From positions 1 to 64,000 of the forward strand of contig JAEPOM010000009.1 of NCBI GenBank assembly GCA_017642885.1: a stretch of 64,000 nucleotides of DNA. The letters are read 5' to 3'. The notes under the pieces are model-generated. The model ran no database searches. It was not told where the DNA came from and saw only the letters and a program-made list of their open reading frames with translations. Source of the stretch: Henriciella sp. Its GTDB lineage: Bacteria; Pseudomonadota; Alphaproteobacteria; Caulobacterales; Hyphomonadaceae. Position 1 is the first letter of the stretch. Each line of letters starts with the position of its first letter. Positions 36,303 through 45,156 of this stretch are shown here, in pieces. The position numbers and the translations under genes were made by a program.

Positions 36303-37205
36303 TTACCAATAGCAACCGCCTTCTACATTCTCAGCGTAGGCGGGGACAAATTTGGTGGGAATTTCATCAACCCAAAGGTCAGGGTGTGTGGAGAAGCTGT
36401 CCAACAAGCGGTCTTTTGGGTGAAGCGCCCGGTCGTGGGGGTTGTTCCTCCAACGCCCACCCATGATTCCGAAATAGAGTTGCATAGCTCCCCCGCAATA
36501 GAACACGTGGTGCCCTCTTTTGTGGAGTTGATCAGCGATTGGCACACCCATCGAACCGCACGACAACATGATCACACTGCCGGTTGGGGCGCGTTCGTCG
36601 ATCGCTTGAACGGCCCAATCGATGGTTTCAAACGCAGATGCGTGCGGTCCACAATTATTGAAGCAATAGGGGAAGCCAAATCCACTCACCCGATCTGCAC
36701 GAAACTGCGGTCTGAGTTGCTGCAATCTTCCAGACTTAAACTGATCGACCATAATCTTCGCAAACGGCGAGACTAGAACGACCGACTGTTGTTGCGATAT
36801 GTCTTCGATCCAGGAGTAAGTGAACGTCTCAAAAACCGGCGCATCGGGGTGCCGGATCGGCCGGAAGAGAGAGTCCAAGGCCTCAAATCCGTTGCCAAAC
36901 ATTTCGTCAGCATCGACGAGTGAACGATACAAATAGACGAGCGATGTTGCGTCGGAACATGAGTCTAAATAAAGCGCCCAGTAATCTCGAACCGACTGTG
37001 TGACATGGGTTGACCACGCGATCTCGTTGAGAGGTGTGTCCTGTAGCGAAAACGCGTTGTCGTAAAAGCCGATTGTGTTCCACTGGTGACGCAGCTTGGA
37101 TCGTGCAAATTGAGAATTCTGGTCAGCAACGGACCCTCGATTGAGCAATAGCAGCATGGCGGATTCAGTAACCCCCACGCGAATACACTTCTGAACCGTC
37201 TTCAC
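36303..37205 (-). CDS. GT-D-fold-like glycosyltransferase candidate
   Basis: Protein of 300 aa. The C-terminal half has the pattern of GT-D-like transferases in polysaccharide loci: 'GSVIMLSCGSMGVPIADQLHKRGHHVFYCGGAMQLYFGIMGGRW', ending in 'VEGGCYW'. The N-terminal half contains 'TESAMLLLLNRG' and 'SWIEDISQQQSVVLVSPFAKIMVDQF'. I infer a sugar transferase of this less common fold; donor and acceptor are unknown. It is placed 67 bp upstream of gmd on the same strand. Confidence 0.65.
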   Translation of the reverse strand: MKTVQKCIRVGVTESAMLLLLNRGSVADQNSQFARSKLRHQWNTIGFYDNAFSLQDTPLNEIAWSTHVTQSVRDYWALYLDSCSDATSLVYLYRSLVDADEMFGNGFEALDSLFRPIRHPDAPVFETFTYSWIEDISQQQSVVLVSPFAKIMVDQFKSGRLQQLRPQFRADRVSGFGFPYCFNNCGPHASAFETIDWAVQAIDERAPTGSVIMLSCGSMGVPIADQLHKRGHHVFYCGGAMQLYFGIMGGRWRNNPHDRALHPKDRLLDSFSTHPDLWVDEIPTKFVPAYAENVEGGCYW

Positions 37206-37274
37206 AAAGCTCTCCCTTTTCCTCCCGACAATGTTGCCTGATTCATTTACGCTGAGAGGTTTGAGCGGTGGTGC

Positions 37275-38039
37275 TTAATCTTCGAATGGATTAACCGCCG
37301 GCTCATGTACATGCTCACCAAAGCCGTGCTGCCACTTCGGCCAAACCACTTTTCCCTCGGTGTATTGCCATGGTCGAAACTTGATCTCGCGATCTCGAAG
37401 TCGATTATTGATCATCACCAAGTCAACTAACGCTAATTGTCCAAAATAGTAAGCGTTGTCGCAGATATCGAACATCCGAAATCCGGATTTTTCCAGCAAA
37501 GCAGCCCGCGAACATAGATCCTGGCGCCCAATGGATGCTTCGATGATGACGAAAGACGCCCCAGCGATTACGTTTCGCCCGCCTTCGATGATTTGCTCTT
37601 CGACGCCGTCGACATCCAGTTTGATCAGATACGACAAATCCCCGAGTTCATTCGGTGCCATAGCGGTGTCCAATCGACGCGTTTCAATCTCTTCAATATC
37701 GATCAGAAAATCGAGCGATTCGTTTCGCTCAGGCTTGATGTGTGAATGCGTAACGCGTCCCGAGCCATCAACGCTCGTGTTATGAAGAAACAAGGTTCCG
37801 TCAACGTCGCTTAATGCTTGCTTGTGGAGCGTATACGCGATGCCCGCGTCGGAATAGTTTTTCTCCAAATCATCGTAGTAGGCGCGAACGGGCTCAAACA
37901 AATGATGGTGTTTATCTGGATAAACATCCATCAGAAAGTCTGTCCGACGCTGGACGCCAATGTCGATGACCCGCTGCACGGAAGATGGCGAAATCTCACG
38001 GACGATGCGGAGTGATTGTTGTAATGTCGGGTATCTCAT
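37275..38039 (-). CDS. FkbM-family methyltransferase
   Basis: SAM-dependent O-methyltransferase of 254 aa. The SAM-binding region is 'SVQRVIDIGVQRRTDFL', followed by 'HHLFEPVRAYYDDLEKNYSDAG', 'ALSDVDGTLFLHNTSVDGSG' and the FkbM core 'LDFLIDIEEIETRRLDTAMA', 'YLIKLDVDGVEEQIIEGG'. In glycan loci these enzymes often O-methylate a sugar. Its start overlaps the stop of the upstream P-loop gene by 4 nt, so they are co-translated. Confidence 0.88.
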   Translation of the reverse strand: MRYPTLQQSLRIVREISPSSVQRVIDIGVQRRTDFLMDVYPDKHHHLFEPVRAYYDDLEKNYSDAGIAYTLHKQALSDVDGTLFLHNTSVDGSGRVTHSHIKPERNESLDFLIDIEEIETRRLDTAMAPNELGDLSYLIKLDVDGVEEQIIEGGRNVIAGASFVIIEASIGRQDLCSRAALLEKSGFRMFDICDNAYYFGQLALVDLVMINNRLRDREIKFRPWQYTEGKVVWPKWQHGFGEHVHEPAVNPFED

Positions 38040-38728
38040 GAGCTCTCCGGAGATCTATCTTCGACGACGTAGTTTTTTTGAGCCAACGATCGTCCTAGCG
38101 CAGAATTATCGCCGATGAAGTTGGAGAATGCTGATTTCATCTCGTCTGTCACGAGGTGGTCCGCAGGTTCACCCCGATAGGAATAGTTTCCGATGATCTC
38201 ATTCGTTTTTTTAGTGCGTAGAAAGCCAATCTCATCAAGGTAATCGCTTACATTTTGTTTAGATAGATCGGGTCTGTAGCAGATCACGTCACCGCCAACG
38301 TTCGCGTACAGGTTAAGAGACCTCAAATAAGTATTGGAAAGATGATCGACGCTGTGTTCAGTGAACTTCTTGGTGGCGGACGCGACGTAGCTGCTCGGCT
38401 CGCGCAGCATGAACACGATACGATCCGGAGAACCAAACATTTCGTTCAGCCGCATAAACTCATTTAAGGAGGAATTGGCCTGTTTGAATATGAGACCGAC
38501 ACTTGTGCCGTAACCGTGATGGGCATTCGAATAGATATTCGCATACAAGTTCGAAAGAAAGGCAGATTGATTTAGCCTAGGGATCCTTTCACTCGTTGAC
38601 AACATGGGGCCTAAACCCCAATCCGAGACCAGACGTTCAGCGCTCGACGCAAAGAGGCGCGAAAAGTAACTCGTCCCGGATCTGCCGGGTCCATAGACGT
38701 ACCACCAAGATTTCTCGTTTGGTTGCAA
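38036..38728 (-). CDS. sulfotransferase-like P-loop protein
   Basis: Protein of 230 aa beginning almost at once with a phosphosulfate-binding-type loop, 'WWYVYGPGRSGTSYFSRLF', and containing 'DRIVFMLREPSSYVASATKKF', which matches the 3'-phosphate-binding segment of sulfotransferases (R-x-P...S). It is shorter than average (250-300 aa), but both PAPS-contacting blocks are present, so activity is plausible. Translationally coupled to the FkbM methyltransferase downstream, suggesting two modifications of the same sugar. Confidence 0.75.
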   Translation of the reverse strand: MQPNEKSWWYVYGPGRSGTSYFSRLFASSAERLVSDWGLGPMLSTSERIPRLNQSAFLSNLYANIYSNAHHGYGTSVGLIFKQANSSLNEFMRLNEMFGSPDRIVFMLREPSSYVASATKKFTEHSVDHLSNTYLRSLNLYANVGGDVICYRPDLSKQNVSDYLDEIGFLRTKKTNEIIGNYSYRGEPADHLVTDEMKSAFSNFIGDNSALGRSLAQKNYVVEDRSPESS

Positions 38729-38778
38729 TTCTGTTCTCCGTTCTATGAAAAATGCTCAATATGAGGTGCTGATCGTTG

Positions 38779-39585
38779 TCATTCGGGCGACGGTCGCAAC
38801 TCTTCCTCCAATCGGCGAGATGCCTCGAACCAATATTCTCGGTCGGGTTCGATTGATAGGAAAATGTGAGAAAGCACGGTGCCTTGATTCAGGAAGGACT
38901 CGACGCTTTGCTGTGAGATATGAGTTTTGGAAATCGCAGAATTATATATCTTGACTATTGCGCATGCTTTATTCTTGAGAAAATTTGTGGCGTTCGCCCC
39001 TACCTGCGTCGGCAGGTCCCAGTTTTTGGCGCTATATTCGCCGACTCCCGTTGGGTCCCAAATGCTCTGTGGTATAAAGTTTACGCGCGATTTTTGGGCT
39101 TGAATGAGTTCTTTGCAATTTCCTGGATTGCCAAACACTTGTCTATCGGATTTTAGCATGTTGGTAGCTGCTTCGGAAATAATCGGATCGTTCGGATAAC
39201 CGCCAAAAAATTGCTCGGAATGCCAAAGTGTTTTTTCGGCGCTCAACAACGCCATAATCTCCGTGAAAAAGTCCTTCAACACGATTGTATCTGCATCCAA
39301 CCAGATACCTCCATTAGTTCGAATATACTCGAATCGCAGAAAGTCCGATTTCGCGACAATACGAGAAATCTCGTTTTTTACGGGGTCTTTATGGCCCGCG
39401 AACAAAAATGGTTTCGATGAAAAATCAAAGTCGATATGCTGAGATATGTTTCGCGGCGTGAGCAACAGGAAATTGTCCCCTAGTGCTCTTTGCATGCTCA
39501 CGAGGCAACACAGAATATACGGTGGAATATGTGGTTTAAGCTTACTGGTTTCCCAATAAGAGAAGATCTTGGTTTTATCGCTCAT
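38779..39585 (-). CDS. GT32-like glycosyltransferase
   Basis: Transferase of 268 aa with the DxD-sugar-binding pattern of GT32/capsular polysaccharide synthesis enzymes: 'KIFSYWETSKLKPHIPPYI', then 'KSDFLRFEYIRTNGGIWLDADTIVLKDF' where D-A-D is the metal site, and 'CKELIQAQKSRVNFIPQSIWDP'. No membrane segment. Its start overlaps the stop of the exostosin-like gene by 11 nt, so the two are part of one transcript. Confidence 0.85.
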   Translation of the reverse strand: MSDKTKIFSYWETSKLKPHIPPYILCCLVSMQRALGDNFLLLTPRNISQHIDFDFSSKPFLFAGHKDPVKNEISRIVAKSDFLRFEYIRTNGGIWLDADTIVLKDFFTEIMALLSAEKTLWHSEQFFGGYPNDPIISEAATNMLKSDRQVFGNPGNCKELIQAQKSRVNFIPQSIWDPTGVGEYSAKNWDLPTQVGANATNFLKNKACAIVKIYNSAISKTHISQQSVESFLNQGTVLSHIFLSIEPDREYWFEASRRLEEELRPSPE

Positions 39586-40603
39586 AAAGGCTCATTTGCT
39601 CAACAATAATATTTTTGTATCCGGCAGGACCAACAACTGAATATAGGTCTTTCCCTGCTTTCAACATTGCGATTCTATCGTCGACTGTAATTTGTTTGGC
39701 GCAATCAAGCGCCTGCCGATAGCCCTGTTCTGAATCCTCTTCAATAATCGCTGCGCGTTGCCAGAGCGACTGGTCGCCGGGCAGGCGCAGGTCCTTCGTC
39801 AGGATGATTGGAATGGATCCTAAAGCGAGGCATTCAAACAATCGGATACTATTAGGTCCTGATCCGGTGGGGCAGAGCGTGAACCATGACGATCGAATAG
39901 CCTGCAAATACTCTTGTTTTTCAGTGTCTTCTTTCGAGAGTTCCGCGTGGCTTGGAGTGCGTCCCTGTACTTGCTCGTGGTAAACGGCGCGATCAAAGTG
40001 CCATTGACCGCGCTTGACTATTCTCAAATCAGGCTCGGTGCGGGCGTCTTCGAAAATTACTTTCCTCACGTTGCTCAAATAGATTTTCGGATTGTATGCC
40101 CCAACGAAGTTTGCGAGATACCGCTTTTCTGGTGCCGAGCTTCCAACGAAATCGGGTGCTTGGGCGGGAAAAAGAGGAAACGGATGCACGCGTATACCGT
40201 TCATCTCTGTGACTGAGGTTGTGGCATGAGACCAAAATAGGTCTGTCACACCCATCGTCGCGAAGATCTCGATAAACTCGTCGGCACGAATATGTTGCGC
40301 GACAGTGCACCGCTTTTTGGGCTCGCGGGTAAGATCGCGTTTCGTGTTCCCGAGCGCGCTCAATATCTCGCGAGCACTTCTAGTACGGTTCGCTACCCCA
40401 TCAATCAAAGTGGCCCAGGCAAATGCGAGATAGTCAAAACCGTGATTACTTTCAGACTTCGAGATAGCCCGGAATGCCGCTTCTTCAGTGGCTGCAGGTT
40501 TTTGCCAATAGTTGTTATAAGCGTGTATTCCGATGCCAGACTCCGCAAGTAGTTGTTTCTTGCGGTTTTTTGGCTCATCTGGCTTAGCAACAAGTTTGTT
40601 CAT
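39575..40603 (-). CDS. exostosin-like (GT47-type) glycosyltransferase
   Basis: Protein of 342 aa. The C-terminal nucleotide-sugar-binding region resembles exostosin: 'FTLCPTGSGPNSIRLFECLALGSIPIILTKDLRLPGDQSLWQRAAIIEED'. The N-terminal part contains 'RCTVAQHIRADEFIEIFATMGVTDLFWSHA'. The ATG at 40603 follows the stop of the upstream gene by 8 nt and has GGGGG 6 nt before it; the frame opens at 40645. Members of this group add hexoses or uronic acids; the specificity cannot be read. Confidence 0.82.
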   Translation of the reverse strand: MNKLVAKPDEPKNRKKQLLAESGIGIHAYNNYWQKPAATEEAAFRAISKSESNHGFDYLAFAWATLIDGVANRTRSAREILSALGNTKRDLTREPKKRCTVAQHIRADEFIEIFATMGVTDLFWSHATTSVTEMNGIRVHPFPLFPAQAPDFVGSSAPEKRYLANFVGAYNPKIYLSNVRKVIFEDARTEPDLRIVKRGQWHFDRAVYHEQVQGRTPSHAELSKEDTEKQEYLQAIRSSWFTLCPTGSGPNSIRLFECLALGSIPIILTKDLRLPGDQSLWQRAAIIEEDSEQGYRQALDCAKQITVDDRIAMLKAGKDLYSVVGPAGYKNIIVEQMSLYER

Positions 40604-40611
40604 TTTGCCCC

Positions 40612-41283
40612 CTAACCCAACACGCTCAATAACTCGGTTCGACAAGCATCGAACTCCGCTATTTGGCTTGATTTTGCTCGAGACATCGGCGGCTCATAAT
40701 CCGAACATTCGCGTATCTGTCTTACCGATTCCAGGCCCCGCTCTAGGAACGGAGTGGCAAAATGAACCGACGGCAGATAGGAGCCCATGAAGATCTTGTC
40801 TAGAGCGTGCGGAGAGGTCAGTAACGGCTCATCAAAAATGCTGCGCAAATACCACAAGTATCGCTTCGCCAGTTCGCCACTTAACTTTTTGGATCCGGAG
40901 CTTGGTACGGAAAAGGTTGGAACCAGTGAAAATTGATCCGAACAAGCGAAAGCATTAAATAGGTTCCGCGCGAGACAGTCTGCAATTGTGCGCCTATGGA
41001 GCCGCAAGAAATACAAATCAGTGTGCGATAAATAGACGGAGCTTGCAGTCTCCAAGAAAGGCAGGAGTGCCGATGCGCCCCTAGAGCGTGAGCACGCGTC
41101 GAGATCGAGCTGCGGGGCTGCGAACAACATTGTCGATTCCTCGGCGTTCGGAGCGATGCGAATAGCACACGCTTCGAAATCGATCTCAAGACCAGATTTC
41201 GATCGAATAGCTTGTGCCAATAATTGATCGAAATTAGCGCAATGCGGACCGTATTCGGTAAAGGTGGAGATCGTAAAATCCAT
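40612..41283 (-). CDS. unknown protein within the polysaccharide locus
   Basis: Protein of 223 aa that I do not recognise. It is soluble, without signal peptide or membrane helix. Features: Cys- and Ser-rich middle ('DLDACSRSRGASALLPFLETASSVYLSHTDLYFLRLHRR'), and 'LAKRYLWYLRSIFDEPLLTSPHALDKIF', a helical stretch. It lies tightly between a two-domain glycosyltransferase and an exostosin-like gene (18- and 8-nt gaps), so it is surely expressed with them. Possible roles are an accessory factor or a diverged transferase; I assign none. Confidence 0.7.
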   Translation of the reverse strand: MDFTISTFTEYGPHCANFDQLLAQAIRSKSGLEIDFEACAIRIAPNAEESTMLFAAPQLDLDACSRSRGASALLPFLETASSVYLSHTDLYFLRLHRRTIADCLARNLFNAFACSDQFSLVPTFSVPSSGSKKLSGELAKRYLWYLRSIFDEPLLTSPHALDKIFMGSYLPSVHFATPFLERGLESVRQIRECSDYEPPMSRAKSSQIAEFDACRTELLSVLG

Positions 41284-41301
41284 GGCCTAAAAAACCAACT
41301 C

Positions 41302-43131
41302 CTACTGTTCCAAACTCAACAAATCGCGCCAATCAGGGCGATGTTTCGCGAGCCAGCTCTCGCATTGACGAATTTGCATGTCGTTCAATCCTAGGTCCAC
41401 ATTCTCGGCCATAAGCGTCCCCTCCCGCATGGTGGGCGTATACCGATGGTACCAGTCTGAACCACTGCTCAGTTCAGTCGCCATGGTTGGGCGTTCTTGC
41501 AGAAGGGCATTGAACTTCAACCAAACATCATCAGCGTATGGCGCATTGCGCAGTATTGTGCGTTCGTCCCTAATACACGGGTGGTTAAAAAACCCAGGCG
41601 GATAGAGAACTCCTCCAGCACCCGTCGGCATCAAGATGTATGAGGGAGCGTTCGTTCGCGCCTCGCGTTCCCAGGTTCGATACGGCCCGATATTTTTGTC
41701 GTCGTCGACCGCTATCTTGTGACATCTGTTGCCAATGATTGCTTCAGGATGCTGCTGATGCGCCTCGAGCAGTTTTTGCATCGAATGGGGTGGATAGATT
41801 ACATCGTCGTCTACGATAATATAGCATTTTTCTCTAAGAGAAGCGGGAAGGTGCACGAATTTATCATATTGGTGGCAGGTTTTCTCCACGAAGTGAATTT
41901 GCAGGCCGTGCTGCTTCAGTTCACGGACACTGGAAGGAAGCCAGTTTTCGTTTGGAATCTCATCTCGACCGAGAAATAGATTAATTGTGTCCGCTTGTTG
42001 AGACTGCTCTTTTAGCGACCGGAGCACGAAGCCGAGCGTGGAGATTCGTTTTGGAAAAGACGTCAATCCTATTGAGTACTGAGTACCGGAGGGAGCGGAT
42101 GTCATCGGTAAAATTCGATCAAACCTACGTTGTTCTTGAGCGGCAAATTCCTTGATGTCCTGTCGCAATGCTTCTTGCGCCTGGCGAGATTTCGAAACCT
42201 CTGAGGCTCGCCTTGTCTGAGCGGATAGGAGGTTGGCGACTTCTGTCTCGGCCTTATCGCCTAGAGCCGTGATCGCCGCATCGCGCAGGTTCTGCACTAT
42301 TGCAGGACTCAGGCTCTTTGATTGTCGCTGGAACAAAGTGTCCAAGATCATGAGCGCGAGATGTTTCTGTTCTCTTCCTCGACTGTTTCTCAGCAGTTGG
42401 AGCATGTCGCTGACATGCGTGCATTTGCGCCTGAACTCGACAATCTTTTCTTCGATGTCGCCTTTGTCAAATGCGTATTCAGACTGCAGTGTGTCAACAA
42501 TCGACTTTTTGGTTCTGACAAGGTCAGCTGATATGCCAGGATCACCGGCGCGTATGGCCCACACTTCTGGGCACAATTCGATTTGTGCGTCGTTCGCAAA
42601 CAGCCGACCCAATTGCAACGTGTCACTATCGGTCTTGTGACTTCGTTCGTCGAATTTGCAATCCAATAAGAGAGAGCGCTTCACGAAAAGTGCTTGGTGG
42701 CAAAACCCGAGGCTTGAGAGCTTGAAAGCTTCCCCTGCGTGCCATGATGCCCATACATTATCATTCAAAGCGCCCCAGCCCAAGCATCCATCCTTGTCGC
42801 GGTTTTCGAGTATCTTCGCCGCCTGGTTAAGCACCAGGTCTTCTGCAAAAACGTCGCCAGCGTTGAGGAAACAAATGAATTCGCCGGTGGCTAGATCGAT
42901 ACCATTATTCATGGCTTGGTACACGCCAGAATCTGGCGCGTGAATAGATCGGTCCACTAGCTTCTGTTCTTTCCAGAACTCTGTAAGCTCTCGGGTTCCA
43001 TCATTGGAAGCCCCGTCCACTATCAGGTACTCGAAATCGGCATCTCGCTGACGAAATACGGATCGCGCGGTTTTTGTCAGCGCCCACGCGTGTTTGTACG
43101 AAACAGTGATGATCGAAAATAATGGAGCCAT
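41302..43131 (-). CDS. two-domain glycosyltransferase (GT2 plus second GT-A domain)
   Basis: Protein of 609 aa with two catalytic-looking domains. Domain 1 (about residues 1-240) is GT2: 'LFSIITVSYKHAWALTKTARSVFRQ', 'EYLIVDGASNDGTREL' and 'FICFLNAGDVFAEDL'. A helical segment (about 240-340) rich in Gln, Arg and Glu follows. Domain 2 (about 345-600) begins 'YSIGLTSFPKRISTLGFVLRSL' and has the DxD site 'CYIIVDDDVIYPPHSMQKLL' and 'GAGGVLYPPGFFNH'. Bimodular transferases of this kind often build alternating disaccharides. ATG 43152 is an alternative start overlapping the upstream gene. Confidence 0.88.
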   Translation of the reverse strand: MAPLFSIITVSYKHAWALTKTARSVFRQRDADFEYLIVDGASNDGTRELTEFWKEQKLVDRSIHAPDSGVYQAMNNGIDLATGEFICFLNAGDVFAEDLVLNQAAKILENRDKDGCLGWGALNDNVWASWHAGEAFKLSSLGFCHQALFVKRSLLLDCKFDERSHKTDSDTLQLGRLFANDAQIELCPEVWAIRAGDPGISADLVRTKKSIVDTLQSEYAFDKGDIEEKIVEFRRKCTHVSDMLQLLRNSRGREQKHLALMILDTLFQRQSKSLSPAIVQNLRDAAITALGDKAETEVANLLSAQTRRASEVSKSRQAQEALRQDIKEFAAQEQRRFDRILPMTSAPSGTQYSIGLTSFPKRISTLGFVLRSLKEQSQQADTINLFLGRDEIPNENWLPSSVRELKQHGLQIHFVEKTCHQYDKFVHLPASLREKCYIIVDDDVIYPPHSMQKLLEAHQQHPEAIIGNRCHKIAVDDDKNIGPYRTWEREARTNAPSYILMPTGAGGVLYPPGFFNHPCIRDERTILRNAPYADDVWLKFNALLQERPTMATELSSGSDWYHRYTPTMREGTLMAENVDLGLNDMQIRQCESWLAKHRPDWRDLLSLEQ

Positions 43132-43135
43132 GGAT

Positions 43136-44098
43136 CTAATGTGGTGAATCAATAACGGAATAATCGAGTCGCTGAGCCAATTCTAAGTACGATTTCGATT
43201 CCCGCACTTCCTTAACCAAATCGGTTGGCAATTCCAGAGTTGGCCGCAAAGAGATTTCACTTGATTTTCGACCACTGTCTCCCGAGAATTTAAATGAGTG
43301 GAACACATCTTGGAATTCTTTCGAGTAGGAAAGCTTCAAATGTTCGCAGATTTCCTTCATTACAATTCTGGGGCTTTTGGCAAATTCTTCGTATTTGATC
43401 AGCGGAGCATCCTGATACGCTTCCAAAAAAGTCAGGTATCGCTGGCAGTATTCCTCAAAGGAACTCGGCTGCATGTGGGTGTGCCATCCCATTCTTTGCA
43501 TTGAATGATAGCTGTGGACAGGATTTCGGACCGTTAGGAGCGTCAAGCAGTCGATGCCTGCCTCATCTAAAGCATCTCTCATCGTCCGATGGGCCCGAGG
43601 AGCGGGCCCGTACAAGAAATGGCTGTGCGCATGATCTCGAAGCACAACCGCTTGACCCTGCTTTTGATAGTGGTCCCTAATGGACATTATCGATTTCGAA
43701 AACAGCTCAAAAACAAGATCCGGGTCCGGCGTGATGCCCGACTGATACAGCAGGGAAACTAAATCGGTCGGGGTAAAGTTGTTGTTTGCGCGGGCAAACG
43801 GAATTTCGCTAAGCATATCGATCTCATTTAGCACTAGCGTGTTCGCCATCGACGCGACGCATTTTGAAATTAGCGTTCCGCCCGTGCAAGAGAGGTGGTG
43901 CAGCGTGCGCACCGGTTCGGGGTGGGGTGACTGGATTTTCGCAGCACGCCGCTGCAAATCCCTGAGAATATCGCGGGCACTTTTTGAAGTCGAAAACCTT
44001 GCGCCTGTTCCTGGCTTTGCGCCGCTCACATCGCGCGCAAGCGACCGAATGGCTCGCAATTGGCCAAAAACAGATTTTTCGGGCTTTGTCGCGGTCAT
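43136..44098 (-). CDS. sulfotransferase-family protein
   Basis: Putative sulfotransferase of 320 aa. The phosphosulfate loop is 'TLHHLSCTGGTLISKCVASMANTLVLNE' after a basic N-terminal ~70 residues, and the 3'-phosphate-binding element is 'LLTVRNPVHSYHSMQRMGW'. 'LIKYEEFAKSPRIVMKEICEHLKLSYSKEF' is the typical family C-terminal segment. It is the third sulfotransferase-like gene of the locus. The start overlaps the stop of the coiled-coil gene by 4 nt (44095-44098), so the two proteins are probably made in step. Confidence 0.82.
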   Translation of the reverse strand: MTATKPEKSVFGQLRAIRSLARDVSGAKPGTGARFSTSKSARDILRDLQRRAAKIQSPHPEPVRTLHHLSCTGGTLISKCVASMANTLVLNEIDMLSEIPFARANNNFTPTDLVSLLYQSGITPDPDLVFELFSKSIMSIRDHYQKQGQAVVLRDHAHSHFLYGPAPRAHRTMRDALDEAGIDCLTLLTVRNPVHSYHSMQRMGWHTHMQPSSFEEYCQRYLTFLEAYQDAPLIKYEEFAKSPRIVMKEICEHLKLSYSKEFQDVFHSFKFSGDSGRKSSEISLRPTLELPTDLVKEVRESKSYLELAQRLDYSVIDSPH

Positions 44099-45156
44099 TT
44101 CGACTTGGCCATGGGGGTTTCAGGACTCTCCGCTTTGCTAAAAAGAGCTTCTCCCGCGCTGGCTTCTTCAAAAACGCTTTGCGCAAACCGTTCAAGCGCC
44201 TCGTTTCTTTCGCAAAGCACACGATACTTGGTTTGCAGGTCGGCCAGATCGTTCTTAGTCAGCAGAAATTTGCTGTTCAGATCCTTTGAGCTTTCAAGAT
44301 CTCGACTGAGCTCTGCAACCCTTTCTTGTGCTTCCTGGAAACGTTTTGCTTGTTCGTCCAGCTGCTCCCGTAGCGAGTTGAGTTCGTCACTTTTTTCGAG
44401 AAACGCTACATTTAGGGTTGTGAATTCTGTTTTGCGGTCCGTTAGCTCAGTATTTGCAGCTGATAGTTCGGTTTTTAAGCCACCTGCCTCGGATTGCAGT
44501 CCCGCAATTTCAGAAGTGAGGTCAGTGATTTTTGAGCCAAGGCGAGATTTCCAATCGTTGCAGAATATCGTCGACCTCAAATTTGGATGGCGTGATTCGA
44601 GAGTTTCTGCCGCTGTGAATCCATTCGCCAGTACGGTGGGCTCAGGTGGTGCGTAATTATTCAACATCGATACTTGATCGCCAATTAGGTGCCGACAAAT
44701 GATGAGGTCGAACAATTCGAGGTGATCTGATGCTTGTTCCAGCAAAGATCCGAAATCTAAGCGCTCTGAAATGATCCAATCGAACGATTTGTCGCTATTC
44801 GAAAGGTAATCAGCGAGGCTGACGGACGGGTAATCCGCGATCTCATCAGCTTCGATATTCTTCCACAAAAAGCGAAGCTCGGCGGGGTCAATAAACCCAG
44901 ACTCTCTGAGCAGGCTCATTTTGTAGAATTTGGATTTTCCAGCCACGGAAGCAATCACCGTCGGGTCTATGGTCAAATGAGCGCTTTGGAGCCAATCTGG
45001 TTCGGCAAGCGCCGCGACTGCGGCTTCATCCGGATGAACCACCACCACATCTGCCGCACCAATTGCCATGATCTGACGAAACGTCGCAGCGGGTACCAAA
45101 CCTAAGACAAGTATTGCCTTAGGGGGATGAGTTCTTGCCCAAGTGTTTGTAATCAT
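44095..45156 (-). CDS. coiled-coil protein with a degenerate Rossmann/methyltransferase-like N-terminus
   Basis: Protein of 353 aa. The N-terminal ~200 residues have an alternating beta/alpha pattern loosely like FkbM methyltransferases ('KAILVLGLVPAATF', 'ADVVVVHPDEAAVAALA', 'SKFYKMSLLRESGFI', 'VSLADYLSNSDKSFDWIISE'), but I see no intact SAM-binding motif. Residues ~205-335 form a long heptad-repeat coiled coil rich in Glu, Leu, Lys and Ser ('SKITDLTSEIAGLQSEAGGL', 'KSDELNSLREQLDEQAKRFQ'). No membrane segment. It is divergent from another coiled-coil gene and coupled to a sulfotransferase. A scaffold or chain-length-control role is inference. Confidence 0.75.
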   Translation of the reverse strand: MITNTWARTHPPKAILVLGLVPAATFRQIMAIGAADVVVVHPDEAAVAALAEPDWLQSAHLTIDPTVIASVAGKSKFYKMSLLRESGFIDPAELRFLWKNIEADEIADYPSVSLADYLSNSDKSFDWIISERLDFGSLLEQASDHLELFDLIICRHLIGDQVSMLNNYAPPEPTVLANGFTAAETLESRHPNLRSTIFCNDWKSRLGSKITDLTSEIAGLQSEAGGLKTELSAANTELTDRKTEFTTLNVAFLEKSDELNSLREQLDEQAKRFQEAQERVAELSRDLESSKDLNSKFLLTKNDLADLQTKYRVLCERNEALERFAQSVFEEASAGEALFSKAESPETPMAKSK

